This document shows, in pieces, positions 34,849 through 45,230 of a stretch of 64,000 nucleotides of DNA. The translations under genes were made by a program, and so were the position numbers. This DNA is from Eopsaltria australis. Taxonomy: Eukaryota; Chordata; Aves; Passeriformes; Petroicidae. The notes under the pieces are model-generated. The model was not told the DNA's origin and ran no database searches. It saw nothing but the letters and a program-made list of their open reading frames with translations. Every line of letters begins with the position of its first letter. The stretch's first letter is position 1. The stretch lies in the NCBI GenBank assembly GCA_034509425.1, contig JAVTVJ010000132.1:2232001-2296000 (forward strand), read 5' to 3'.

Positions 34849-34995
34849 ACTCAGGCTGCAGCAAAGATGGTTATCAACCCGTCAGACACAGCGCTGCAGC
34901 GGGCAGCGCTGCTCCTGGGAGTGTTCGGCATCAGCATATCCAGCTACAGCACACACCAGCTAACTCAGGCAAAGAGGTTCCCCTTGACCACCTAA
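34849..34995 (+). CDS. Candidate small gene, second exon with hydrophobic segment and stop
   Basis: Follows acceptor GTTTCTCCCTCAG. In the frame continued from 32949 it reads TQAAAK, then MVINPSDTALQRAALLLGVF, GISISSYSTHQLTQAKRF, and stops at TAA 34993-34995. The joined product is 65 residues: a basic N-terminus, then one apolar stretch (AALLLGVFGISISSY) that could span a membrane, then a short polar tail. Most codons end in C or G (ATC AAC CCG GAC GCG CTG CAG CGG), although the flanks are AT-rich, which argues for selection on codons. The internal ATG at 34867 has a strong context (AAGATGG) and could itself start a 42-residue protein. An ATTAAA lies near 35435. Family unknown. A competing frame stays open to 35015. 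Confidence 0.4.
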   Translation, partial: TQAAAKMVINPSDTALQRAALLLGVFGISISSYSTHQLTQAKRFPLTT

Positions 34996-36480
34996 TAGGG
35001 TGGGATAGGATGTGACTCAAGAAGTCCAGGCTTATGTCAATACTGCTGATGAGTGGCTTTTCTGCCTCTGTTACCAGCGTGGAGGTGATGAGGCACTTTG
35101 CAGCCGTGATTTCCACGTGCAAAGTTAAATAGAGGGAAGAATTGAAGACCTGTTGAAGAAAGAAAAATAATAACTGCTATCAGAAGCATCGGATTTCCAA
35201 ATGAGACAGACTTTCTGTAAATATTATGGACTTCTTTTATTAACCAGTGTATACCTAGAGATCTAAAGGTGTTAAATATGGTTACATTCAGAGTAGCTGT
35301 AAACAGACCAGTGTAGGTGCTGGGCTCTGGGAGTGTCACTGCGTTGCAGCTTTTGCAAATGACTCCAATGCAAGGATTGCTTTTGCAAAGAAGAAGTTAG
35401 AAGCAATATATTCCTCATGACAAGAGTTAGAACAAATTAAATTAATCTCTCATAGATTCTTTGCACTGTACATTTGGGTATTACAGAATTTTTGCACTCT
35501 AGCTTTTTATATTGAATTTTAAACATTTCTTGATGCCTTTAGAGTAGCAACGTTTGTGTATTGTAACACAAGCTGGTAGCTTCTGTCACAGCAGAGATGG
35601 CCAGAGGCTACACCAGCCATATGTTGCTGGGAAGGGCCCATGGCTCATGGCTCCAGACCAGATAACTTCATAGCTCTGCAGAAACTCTCTGTTCTAGAAA
35701 ATATCAGTAAAAATATTGGGTTAGGTTCCATTGCAGAGTTCAATATCTGTGTTCTTCTGCAAAGTCAACTCATAATATACATTCTGATTAAAATAGAAAT
35801 AGAGTTTAACCTTTTTCCTCTATTTCTCCCTTGTTTTCTTCTCATTTGGTACAATAGCTTATTCAGGAATGTTCTCTTACTATTGGTTTGCATATTTCCA
35901 ACTGTTTCTTATATTTTATGTAAACATGGCTATGTAGGCTCTTCTGTGCATATGTTCGCATTTAAAATCCTTTGTTCTCAGTTACTAAATACAATTATTA
36001 TTTTGGGGTCTTTTTCAGTGTTTAAAATTATTTCGTCTGTCAACAGTGTTTAAATTCAACCACTAAGGGGCATCCTACACAGCTGAATATTTTGAACTCT
36101 TCAGATTGCTCATTCCAACATGACAAACCACAAATTGAATCAGGCTGAAATTTTTACTTTTTTACTTTTGAATTGTTCTTGTCCCTGCTTGCCTTTTTCT
36201 CATCCTCTCTAAGAAATGTCTCTCCTCCCCCACAACTCTTGTTAGAAGATGATGAGAAATTCAGTGTTTACAAGGTCATTTTTTTTCAATGTGTCAGGTC
36301 ACAAATTACCTCCATCTTATATATCTTTAAAAAATAATCATATAGTGAAATATTCCATGTTCTGCCTTCACCTACAAGAAATGAAACAAAATACTTGAAC
36401 TCCTTGACAAAAGTAAGAATGACAACTCTGAAAAGCATTCAGTCACAGAGACTCACATTATATAGTGTGACCCCCACCAC
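34996..36480. other. Downstream sequence of candidate gene, then intergenic
   Basis: Possible 3' UTR at first. AT-rich beyond. The 137-codon frame at 35640-36053 is Leu/Ile/Phe-rich because of AT composition and shows no motif. Confidence 0.45.
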
Positions 36481-39400
36481 CACCCTCGGTATGCCATAAT
36501 TGTGGCTTTTTAATCTATTACAGGATTTTTGGCTGCTGCGTTTTTGTTAACTGATTTCCTGCTCCCATTCAACATGAATGTAAGATCATTAGCCGTTTTC
36601 AGGGCCATTACTATGCTAATGCAAGCTCTTTTGTTAGATGAAGACTATGTGCAATAACATCATTTTAACAAAATGTACTAGAATAAAAGAAATGATGACT
36701 TGGCCACTGAGATGTTCCCATTGGAAATGATGCTCATGAGGAATGTGTACTTTTCCATGAGAACTGTTTTGAGTAGTTTTGAAAGCTTTATTTAGTACCA
36801 GTCAAAATGACAGGAGGACAAGACAGGCAATAGGCACACTGAGTGTGGAGAGATTTTATAAAGGTAGGGGCCATAGGAGCCTCAGGAACATACAGTGAAG
36901 CACCAGGGAGCTGTAATTGAAATTATTTACAAAACAGACACGTTTCAACTTCCTTCTGATAAATTGGACCTGGGCAGAAAATCACCTTTAGGTGAAAAGT
37001 TGGGACTGCATCCAGCAGAAGATGTAGGCATTGGTATGTAACCTGTAGATTGGTATCTGTTCCTGTAGAAACCTACACCCAAATTGTCAGTTTTCTGAAG
37101 TGCAACTGCCACTTCATGCCAGGCACTCTTTCACTGCTGTGGCTCCCTGGAAGACCTTTCAGGTTTTCCCTCAGCCAGGCAAAGCTGGGATGTATTGAGC
37201 ACCAAGACATCGAAACCTTGTGGAAGTGGCACAAGGTTCCACCAAGGTTCTTCTCATCCTTCCTGTGTCTGGAAGCCCAGCCGTGGACTGGAGGTTGCCC
37301 AGAATATGACCGGCAGCTAAAATCCTGTATACCTTTTTATCCTGCTGTTTGTTAGAGCAAACACTCTTTGGAAGAGCAAGGAAAGGCACCTGCATAGGTG
37401 CTCCCATGGAGGAGCCCGTGGCACTGCACCTTCCCTCCTCCTGTTCTCCTGAGGGACTGGCATGGTCCCAGGGGATCCTGACTCCCACAGGAGGCTGGCT
37501 GGATGAGCCTGGCCCTGCTCTGCACCTGCTGCACCAAGGGGCACAAACAGGCAATTAGGACAAGCTAAACCCTTTTCCCCCACCTGCCTGTTAGGTAAGT
37601 TTGCCCACTCCATGCACAGTGTACCATGGATTTGGACTTTACCTATGTTTGCCATGTTTATAGACACGTTTAACTCAAACCTGCAAGCTCAGTATGGGGC
37701 TGGGCTCCCAAAACCTGAGTAGGATACTGCTCCATGCTGCAATTCCCAAACCTGCTTGTGAATTTTCTCTTCAAAGCTCTGAGCATGCCAAACTTCAAGC
37801 ATATGTTTATGTCCTATTGAAGTCAAAGGGGGTTTAAGGAACATCCTTACATCCTTTGCCAGACTGAGGTATTTAATCTTTTCCTTGATCTTCACCAAAG
37901 AAGCATTTACATTTTAAATATATTTGCACTTTTGTTTATATGGTTTTACTTCCAAAATGTTGGCAATTCATCAACAATTGAATGCTGATGAAAGTTGGGA
38001 GCCTGGTGAGCTTGGGGAGGTTAATGCTGCATTACCTAGTTTGAAGAAACACCAGCAATGGATTTCATTTGGCATATAAATTGTTATGTTTGAGGACTTA
38101 CCCTCCAGGAATTACTTTGTACCTTCCCTAACTTGTAAAAATATTTAAATAGAAATACTATTTAAGCTAGTAAATATTAGACCTTCTTTACAAATATACT
38201 TTAAAAGACATTTCATAAAATTTATTGGATTGGTTTTACTTCTAATATCAGGGAAATACAGGTTAATATCTCCTGATGCTGAACAATTGTACCTCAACTA
38301 ATCCACTTCTCACAGCAGTAACTTTTCTAGTCTGAATTATGTCTTGATATATCAAGTTAATTTTTTTATTCTTTGAGGAGGAATCACAGGAGATTTTGTA
38401 GCTGTTTGATTTGTATGCCTGGGTCCACCTCCTAAAGGAAAGAGAAATGAAAGTATTAAATAATCAGAAACTCAAACATGGCTGTTATTCCCTTCAAACA
38501 GAGGTAGCATAGACTGGAGACTGGTTTGCAATGAGTGGCATTGCTTGTGAATATCACAGAGCATTCAAGCTCTTTCACATAAATGTACTCAGTTATCTAA
38601 AGAAGGATTTCTGTCTCCTTCCATCAGGGCAGGCAACTAAGGGCAGTCACTCAAGGTAGCACTCATCTACTCATAAGGGAAGTATAAAATAAAGGGAATG
38701 TCTGACACATTTTCGTGCACCTTCTGGAAATTATTCTTCTGCATCAAAACTGCTCCTCTAGACCATTTTTTATCTCTAAATAGAGCTGCAGATTGTGCAT
38801 CTCCCCATATACCACAGACCCAGAAGATGAAGGTGAGTTTGCCTTACCCATCAGTGGGTGCTCTGTCTCTTACGAGGCAGTGGTGACATCATCATGGGGC
38901 TGAGCCCCTAATTCGTGTATCTGACAGAAAAGAATGCAAACAAGCTGAGAAACCCTTCATTCTAGACCATGCATTTTTGCTAGTGCCAGATTCATGGAAG
39001 TCTCTCCTTAGCTGAGGTTTCAGATGCTGCTGTAGTGGTAATTGACAAATTAATAAATTAATAAATAAAACTGGGGCATTGACGCTGCGTGGAGACTTCC
39101 TTCCTGAAACGTTCTGTGTCTGCATCACCTTCTCAATGGCAAGTTGTGCAGTGGGTTTATCAGTGGGAAAGCTGTGTGTTAGTGTTCATTCACTTCCCCA
39201 GCTTCATTCAAATATGGCCACTGACACTTAACTGAGAAATGGTTTTACCTGTGCAGTTCAATGGCTCTTCCCTATGGATATAACAGTGATAAAACAAACA
39301 AAAGGAGGTATTAATGCTTGTCACATCTTTCCTTACCTTGGATAAAATGCGTTTTTCCCTCTTAGTTACGGGTAGTCAATGACAACACCAAATAACACCC

Positions 39401-42400
39401 TAAGCGGTCTTGCCTTTCATCTGACTTTGTTGTTATTCTTCTAGAACGATCACAGTTTAATAAGGAGGCTGAAAGGTAGTTTAATCAAACAGTAGATTAA
39501 TAAGGTTCCTAAGGCTACGTTCACTTCAGCTTTCAACTTCGTGTGTGTAATCACGAGCTATGGCGTGTCACTGCTTTTAATCAGAATGCCCCTGTCTCTG
39601 CAGTGGGTGTGTTTGCAAGCATAAAAACAGTCCCAAAGGGCCCAGAAAGAGCAATTTTCCCTGTCCTTAGCATCATTCTTGCAAGTGACCTTTCTAAGAG
39701 CATAAAACCCATTAATCCATACCTTTTAAAAAGGTTTCAGGAACTTCATGTAATCCACAGCATGCCACTGATGAGGTCCATCCTACAAGGGGGACACCGG
39801 AGTCAGAGTAGTCAAAGGAGGTGTCTGATGCCAAGCAGGGTGAGGGCTTGAATTAGCTCTCAGTGGGTGCTTCCATGTGTTTCCATTAAGAAACAGCATG
39901 TGAGATCCAGCTCAGCTGACATGAACAATGGAAAGTTTGGCCAAATCTGCCCACACCCTTAGCTCTCAATACAGAGAGCAGAGACAGGTGCTAGGGAGGC
40001 CACTGCCACCTTGGCACCTGGAAGCAGCCTGAAGGTGCTTTGTTATGATCTGAAGGAATGGGGATGGTTTTCTTACATGTCAAAGTACTTGGTGTTTGAG
40101 GGTTCTCTAATTTTTCTGTAATTTCCCTGACTAGGGGAAGGGGCTGTATCTCATTGCTGTTATATAAACCAGAGTAAGGAAGAAATGCCAAGGCAGAGTT
40201 ACCCTGCTGCAGAGAAAGATTTTTAATCTTTTTTAAAAAAGAAAATGACAAATTAGCTTGTCATGTTCTTCATACTGAAGAACTCTCTGTTCTTCAGTAA
40301 TCGATTACAGGAACTTGGAACTCTTTGGCCCAACAGGAATGGGAGCACATAAAGCCAAAATTGCTGAAAGCTTGAACAGAACCATCACGGGCTAGGAATA
40401 GCTCAAACACCGTGTGCCTTCCCTGTCACAGCTGAGCCATAGTTCCTTTTAAAACGTGAGCTCTGCCCAAGGGAAAAGGAAGCACATGAGGCTGCACTGT
40501 AATAGATTCCTGAGGAGAGGATGGGCAGAGGAATGGAACCCAAAACTTTGCTTCACTATGACCCTCCAATGGCAGAAGAGCCCCTCAGCTGCTGCTTTGG
40601 GCCAAGACAATGAGTGTATGGCTGAGCCTTCAGTGAGCATCTACATCTCTGTCCCAACTGCTGTCTCCTGCTCCCAGAGCTGCTCTGTGGCCCCTCTGAA
40701 GCCTGTGGGGCTCTGACTGACCCAGTGTGCCTGTCTGTGTGTCCATCTGTGCACATGAGGGGGAGAGGGCAGGAGCAGGCTCTGGTGCCCAGATGCAGGT
40801 GGTGGGCTCTGAAGCCGTGTGAGGAGCGATGCCTCAGAGCATCCGTGTTTTCTGCAAATCCCTGGCTCTGTCCTGAGTAACCTGCAACCTCCCACTGGGC
40901 CTCAGCTTCCATCTGCAGCTCAGCACTGGCAAGAAGCTCTTTCATCAGGTAACTCGGAGTCCCCTTTTCAGACACTTGCCAGTTACATCCTGTTCATTAG
41001 CCCCAGAGCTCACCTGAGGGATTATTTGTCATGCTTCATCCCCAGCTGAATTCAGCTGTTAATTTGATGGCATAGAATCAAGAGGAGAAACTAAATAAGC
41101 ACCATGAGTGTTTGTCCTGAGAAGGTATCTGCAATGTTTTTTGCCACTTTCTACCTTATTTTCAAATTTCCCGTAACATATCTGCTGTTGCATGTGTGTC
41201 CCTGCATCTTCCTGCTTTTCCTTGCCAAGCAAAAAGGCCCCAAGGCCTCAGCTGACCCCATCTTGCAGGACAGCATGGGATGGGAGGAAAGGCAGCACTC
41301 AGCAAAGAACAAGAGAAGCAGAACCAGCATCCCTCCCACTGGGTGAGAGGGGCTGTAAATCTCAGCCCCGGGCCATGCAGTGAGCCTGGGACCACACTGA
41401 GCCCAGGGTGGCTACAATGAGCCCACAGTCACTGAGCAAACCTGGCACCTCGCTCAGGCTCTGGGGAGCTGTGGCTAAGCTGTGCAACTGTCTCAGTTCA
41501 GGTTTGTGTCAAAGTGACAGGAGGATGAATGGAAAGAAACCCACTTTCAGTGGGTCACTAGCAGACTTTTTGGTTGTTTCTTTTTAAATCATACAGTCTG
41601 CATTTCACTTCATAGTTGCTCTCCCACATTAATTAGTTCCTTGCTGAGCAGTGCACTAAAAATCCCAGAGTTTGCTTGAGGATATCAACACTGGAATATG
41701 ATTCTGCACCTTTTTTTCACTAAACTTTAGTCACTACATATTAAATATTCAGCCTGAGTTATTTCCATAGGATCTGTCCATAGTGAGAAAAAAAAAATTA
41801 ACACGTCCAGAAAAAATTAATCCCCTTCTAGGAGAGGTGGGCCAACCCCCATCTAATGAGTGCCTCTCTCTGTACTGACAAGGGACTGGACATCTCAGTG
41901 TCAGAAAGCTCAAGGCAGCTGAGACAAATCACCCCTATCTCTACAAAAACATTCTGTTCCAATAACAGCAGTTTCCCATTGAAGACAGACACTGAGACAG
42001 ACAGTGAATTCAGTGGCACAATTTCCAGGTTCTGGGCAGCTTTCAGAGGAAGAGACTGAGCTGCAGGATGCTGTTTCTGGGACTAGGAAAGCAGAGCCTG
42101 GGAACTGAGCAGCCCCATTGTGTCTCACCTGTCACAGGGAGGCACCTGGAAGCCTCAGAGAGCTGAAGAAGCAAACTTGCACTGGAGAGGTGGATGAAGT
42201 GGAGCCTGCCAGGTACCAGAGCTGATCAGCATTTATGACAGGGGCAGTGAAGATTCCAGGTGTGAGCATCCTCATGGGAAGTAAAAGGTCCCAAAGGGCA
42301 TTCCATATTTCCTCTGGGGATGAAGCCCTTGCCAAGTGTGTGCTGTCACTGGGCTACAGCAGCAGCTGCTAGCCAGGAGTTTGGCACATATCTACCGACC

Positions 42401-43469
42401 ATCCCCCCTCAAAATGGCAGGGTGCCTTCTGCAGAGAGAGCAGCTTCCAGGCACCCAGAAAACTGCAACAGCACTCAAAGATCCACCATGAGGCCCATTC
42501 ACAGCCCCACCAGCTCCTGCCCTCCATCCCCCATTACAGGAGCAGCGACTCCAGTGTGGTCACTCTTGTCCCTTCCAGCACCACCTGTCTTGGTGGCCTT
42601 TCAGGGCAATGACCCTCATCTGCAGTGAGTTCATGAAAGATGGCTCACTTTCTGCCCCTCTGAAACAAAGGGATGGCCACTGCTTGCAGGCTACAGGCTG
42701 GAGGTGGACTGAGGGCCAGAGTGAAGCCTGGTGGCCACCAGAGCCATCTGCTGGCCCTGGGACATGAGCTGTGGCCAAATTAGGAGGTGCCCGTGCACTG
42801 CAGCAATCCCATGGAGGCCACTTAATCCATTAATTTCAGCTGGCATACAAATGCAATTTAACAAGTTGCCCAGTCTTTTATGTAAGCTAGGAGGGAACAG
42901 CAGAAAATTAATCATTTCTTGGTGAGAACTGTAATCTGCAAGCAAAAAAATAACCTAACAAATCTCAAACAAACAAACAAAAAGGAAAGCACAGCTCAAA
43001 ACTGTGCAGCTCTGTGTAAAATATGCTTCAAATACTGTCTTGAGTCTTATTTAGTTCAACATTATTTTGCTACCTGAACAACTTCTATATGAACTGACAT
43101 CACATAAAATATCTGAGGTATTTAAACTAGGATTGCAATTACTTTAGGTTCTTCTCATTGTCACTGGAGAGAAATAAATGCTACTCAGTTCTTGGGTGAG
43201 CCAGTCCACTCTCCAGAGGCAAACATTTCCTTCTGCTGATTATGGAGGGAGCCTACTGTGTCCGTGCTCCTAATTCAGGCATCTCATTTATGTTTCCATA
43301 GCTAGCTAGGATGAATCCAAGCCAACATCAATCCATTTAAGTGTCAAATCTCCCACTGCCAAAGGTCAAACAACTTGCTCTTACAGCAAATGAAATCCAC
43401 GGCTCTTAACACTTGGTTTTCCCAAGCAACAAAGCCACCATGAACAACAAAGTCAGCCATGAACAGCAG
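36481..43469. other. Intergenic, unique-looking
   Basis: No gene is supported over 7 kb. It alternates AT-rich stretches and GC-rich pockets (37050-37560, 40440-41500, 41820-42780) whose open frames on both strands look random. Candidate conserved blocks lie at about 36490-36710, 39360-39760 and 42780-42930. A perfect 11-bp hairpin lies at 40273-40299. Confidence 0.45.
40273..40299. repeat. Perfect short hairpin
   Basis: TACTGAAGAAC, a 5-base loop TCTCT, then GTTCTTCAGTA: an 11-bp perfect stem. Confidence 0.8.
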
Positions 43470-43535
43470 CACAGAATCACAGAATGGTTTGGGTGGCAAG
43501 GGACCTTCAAAGTTAGAGCTTCACTGTCATCCCTG
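43470..43535 (-). repeat. CR1 LINE 3'-end fragment
   Basis: CACAGAATCACAGAATGGTT, then TGGGTGGCAAGGGACCTTCA and AAGTTAGAGC: a reversed CR1 3' end, fairly well preserved over about 50 bp. Confidence 0.85.
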
Positions 43536-44269
43536 AGATTTGATTAAAAAGTGAGTTGTGCTGTACCTCAATCACCATGGTTCTTTTAAAGCTGGACTTC
43601 CTGTACACATTGTAGTCTAATAGCCCTTTAAATGAAACATTATTTTGCCAATACCTGTACTAAAGTATTATTTCCCCTAACATAACGTTGAACATAGAAT
43701 GTTATTACATTCTTTAATCCCAGGGACTGCTGAGAAGTTCTCAATAAATAATAATTTTCATTTATTTTCAACACAGGCATCTATAAGTAATTGTGTAATA
43801 CTGCTGAGGCTGAATTATCTGCAGATCTCTGTTGCACTGTAAATAAAGTACTGTGTGTGCCTTGCACTCTCTGACCTGAACTGGTGCCAAGGACTTGAAA
43901 TCATCCACTTTACTGAGAGAGGATAAGAGAAGGAGAGGATATATGGATAATAGGGCTCAAGTTTTGCATTAGAGTCCAATTAGGGACTCCAGCAGTTGTT
44001 TCAGTTCCTCACTTGCAACAGGCAGGTAACAATATTTCCTTTTTCTCAATTTTCTGCTCTGTCCATGGAAGCAGGGGACGGCTGGTGGCCGCCCTCCCCA
44101 CGCAGGCAGTGTCCCCATGCAGGCAATGTCCCCATGCAGGCAGTGTTCTCTGGGTGCCAGACTCTGAGGGACCACAGCCCTCTCTGTTGCCTGAGGAAAT
44201 TGCCTTAGCAGTACTTTAGGATCTGGCTGAAGGAGTCTCAGAGTCATTAGTGGTTATAGCTGAGGTTCT
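43536..44269. other. Intergenic with a short minisatellite
   Basis: No gene seen. Contains the 17-bp repeat at 44102-44148. Confidence 0.5.
44102..44148. repeat. 17-bp tandem repeat, about 2.8 copies
   Basis: Unit GCAGGCAGTGTCCCCAT at 44102-44118, GCAGGCAATGTCCCCAT at 44119-44135, then a partial third copy to 44148. Confidence 0.85.
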
Positions 44270-45230
44270 TGAAGAATGGGGGAGGTCCCAGAAGACTGAA
44301 AATAGGGCAAAAATCTTTCAGATGGCAAAGCCTAGGATCACCACTCAGTAGTGCTCCAAAACCACTCAACAGTACTCGAAAAATAATTACAGCTATCTGC
44401 AAACCCACAAGGAAATAATAGGATAAAAAGCAGCAAATGTGTTTATCAGGAATAAATCGTGTGCAACCAATCCAGTTTCCTTCTTAGACAACACTACAAG
44501 GTGAGCAAGCATTGTAATGTAGGTGGCAAATGTCATTCTCACATACAAGCTGGGGGAAAACATTCTTAAATGAACCTCAGCAATGAGATCACAGGCCTTG
44601 TTCAAAACCTACAAAGAATGAAGAGCATTCTTTGAGTGTCTGGGAAAAAAGTACAGAATGGGCTGCTGCACACTGCTGTGAACGGGGGCTGCCTGATATC
44701 TTTGCTAATGACTCATGGTATGTGAGTGGGAATGCATAAAACATCAGCCTCGGAAGGTCTGCGGGTGCCGAAAGACAGGAGCAGAATTCAGAATGATCTA
44801 AAATCCACCAAGTGCTCTGAGATCAGCAGTGGGATTCAGGAGGGACAAGCACAAAAACTCGATGCTTTGGCAGAAGCATCAGCTGTGTGAACACAGGGTG
44901 AGGAGCAAGGCAGGAGCGATGAAGTGAATCACAGCACCAGGCAGCAGGGTCAGACACTTGCAGGGGTGGGAAGCAGCTCCTTGGGGATGTGAAGAGAGGG
45001 GGCGCAGGTGGGAATGTGTGGGAGTCCTCCTGCTTTGTCCAGTGCTGGTGAAGGCCCAGCAAAACTGCTCCTTCTCATTCTGGACACCACCCTTCAAGGA
45101 ACACATGCACCAAGTGAAGAGAGCTCAGAAGAATGTTACAAAAGTAAGAAGGGCAGAAAATGTGACCTGCACAGAAAGAATGGGCAAACTGGTAGCTTGG
45201 AAAGGGGAAGATTGATAAATGCCAGAGACC
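44270..45230 (+). repeat. Decayed CR1 LINE, reverse-transcriptase to C-terminal region, sense
   Basis: CR1 phrases occur in sense order: GGGGGAGGTCCCAGAAGACT, CAAATGTGTTTATCAGGAAT and CCAGTTTCCTTCTTAGACAA, then ATATCTTTGCTAATGAC, GCAGAATTCAGAATGATCTA, and CCTTCTCATTCTGGACACCA, CCCTTCAAGGAACACATG, AGAGAGCTCAGAAGAATG, AAAATGTGACCTGCACAG. These follow the CR1 order 'ggtttatcag… tcttcattaatgac… attcaaaatgatct… tctgggcaccacagttcaag… agagtccag'. Frameshifts and stops are many. The 207-codon open frame on the minus strand (45075-45698) partly overlaps it in antisense and is not a gene. Confidence 0.7.

Noticed and set aside
35640..36053. 137-codon Ile/Leu/Phe-rich frame, membrane-protein-like
   Set aside because: AT-rich composition explains the hydrophobicity; no splice context, codon bias or motif.
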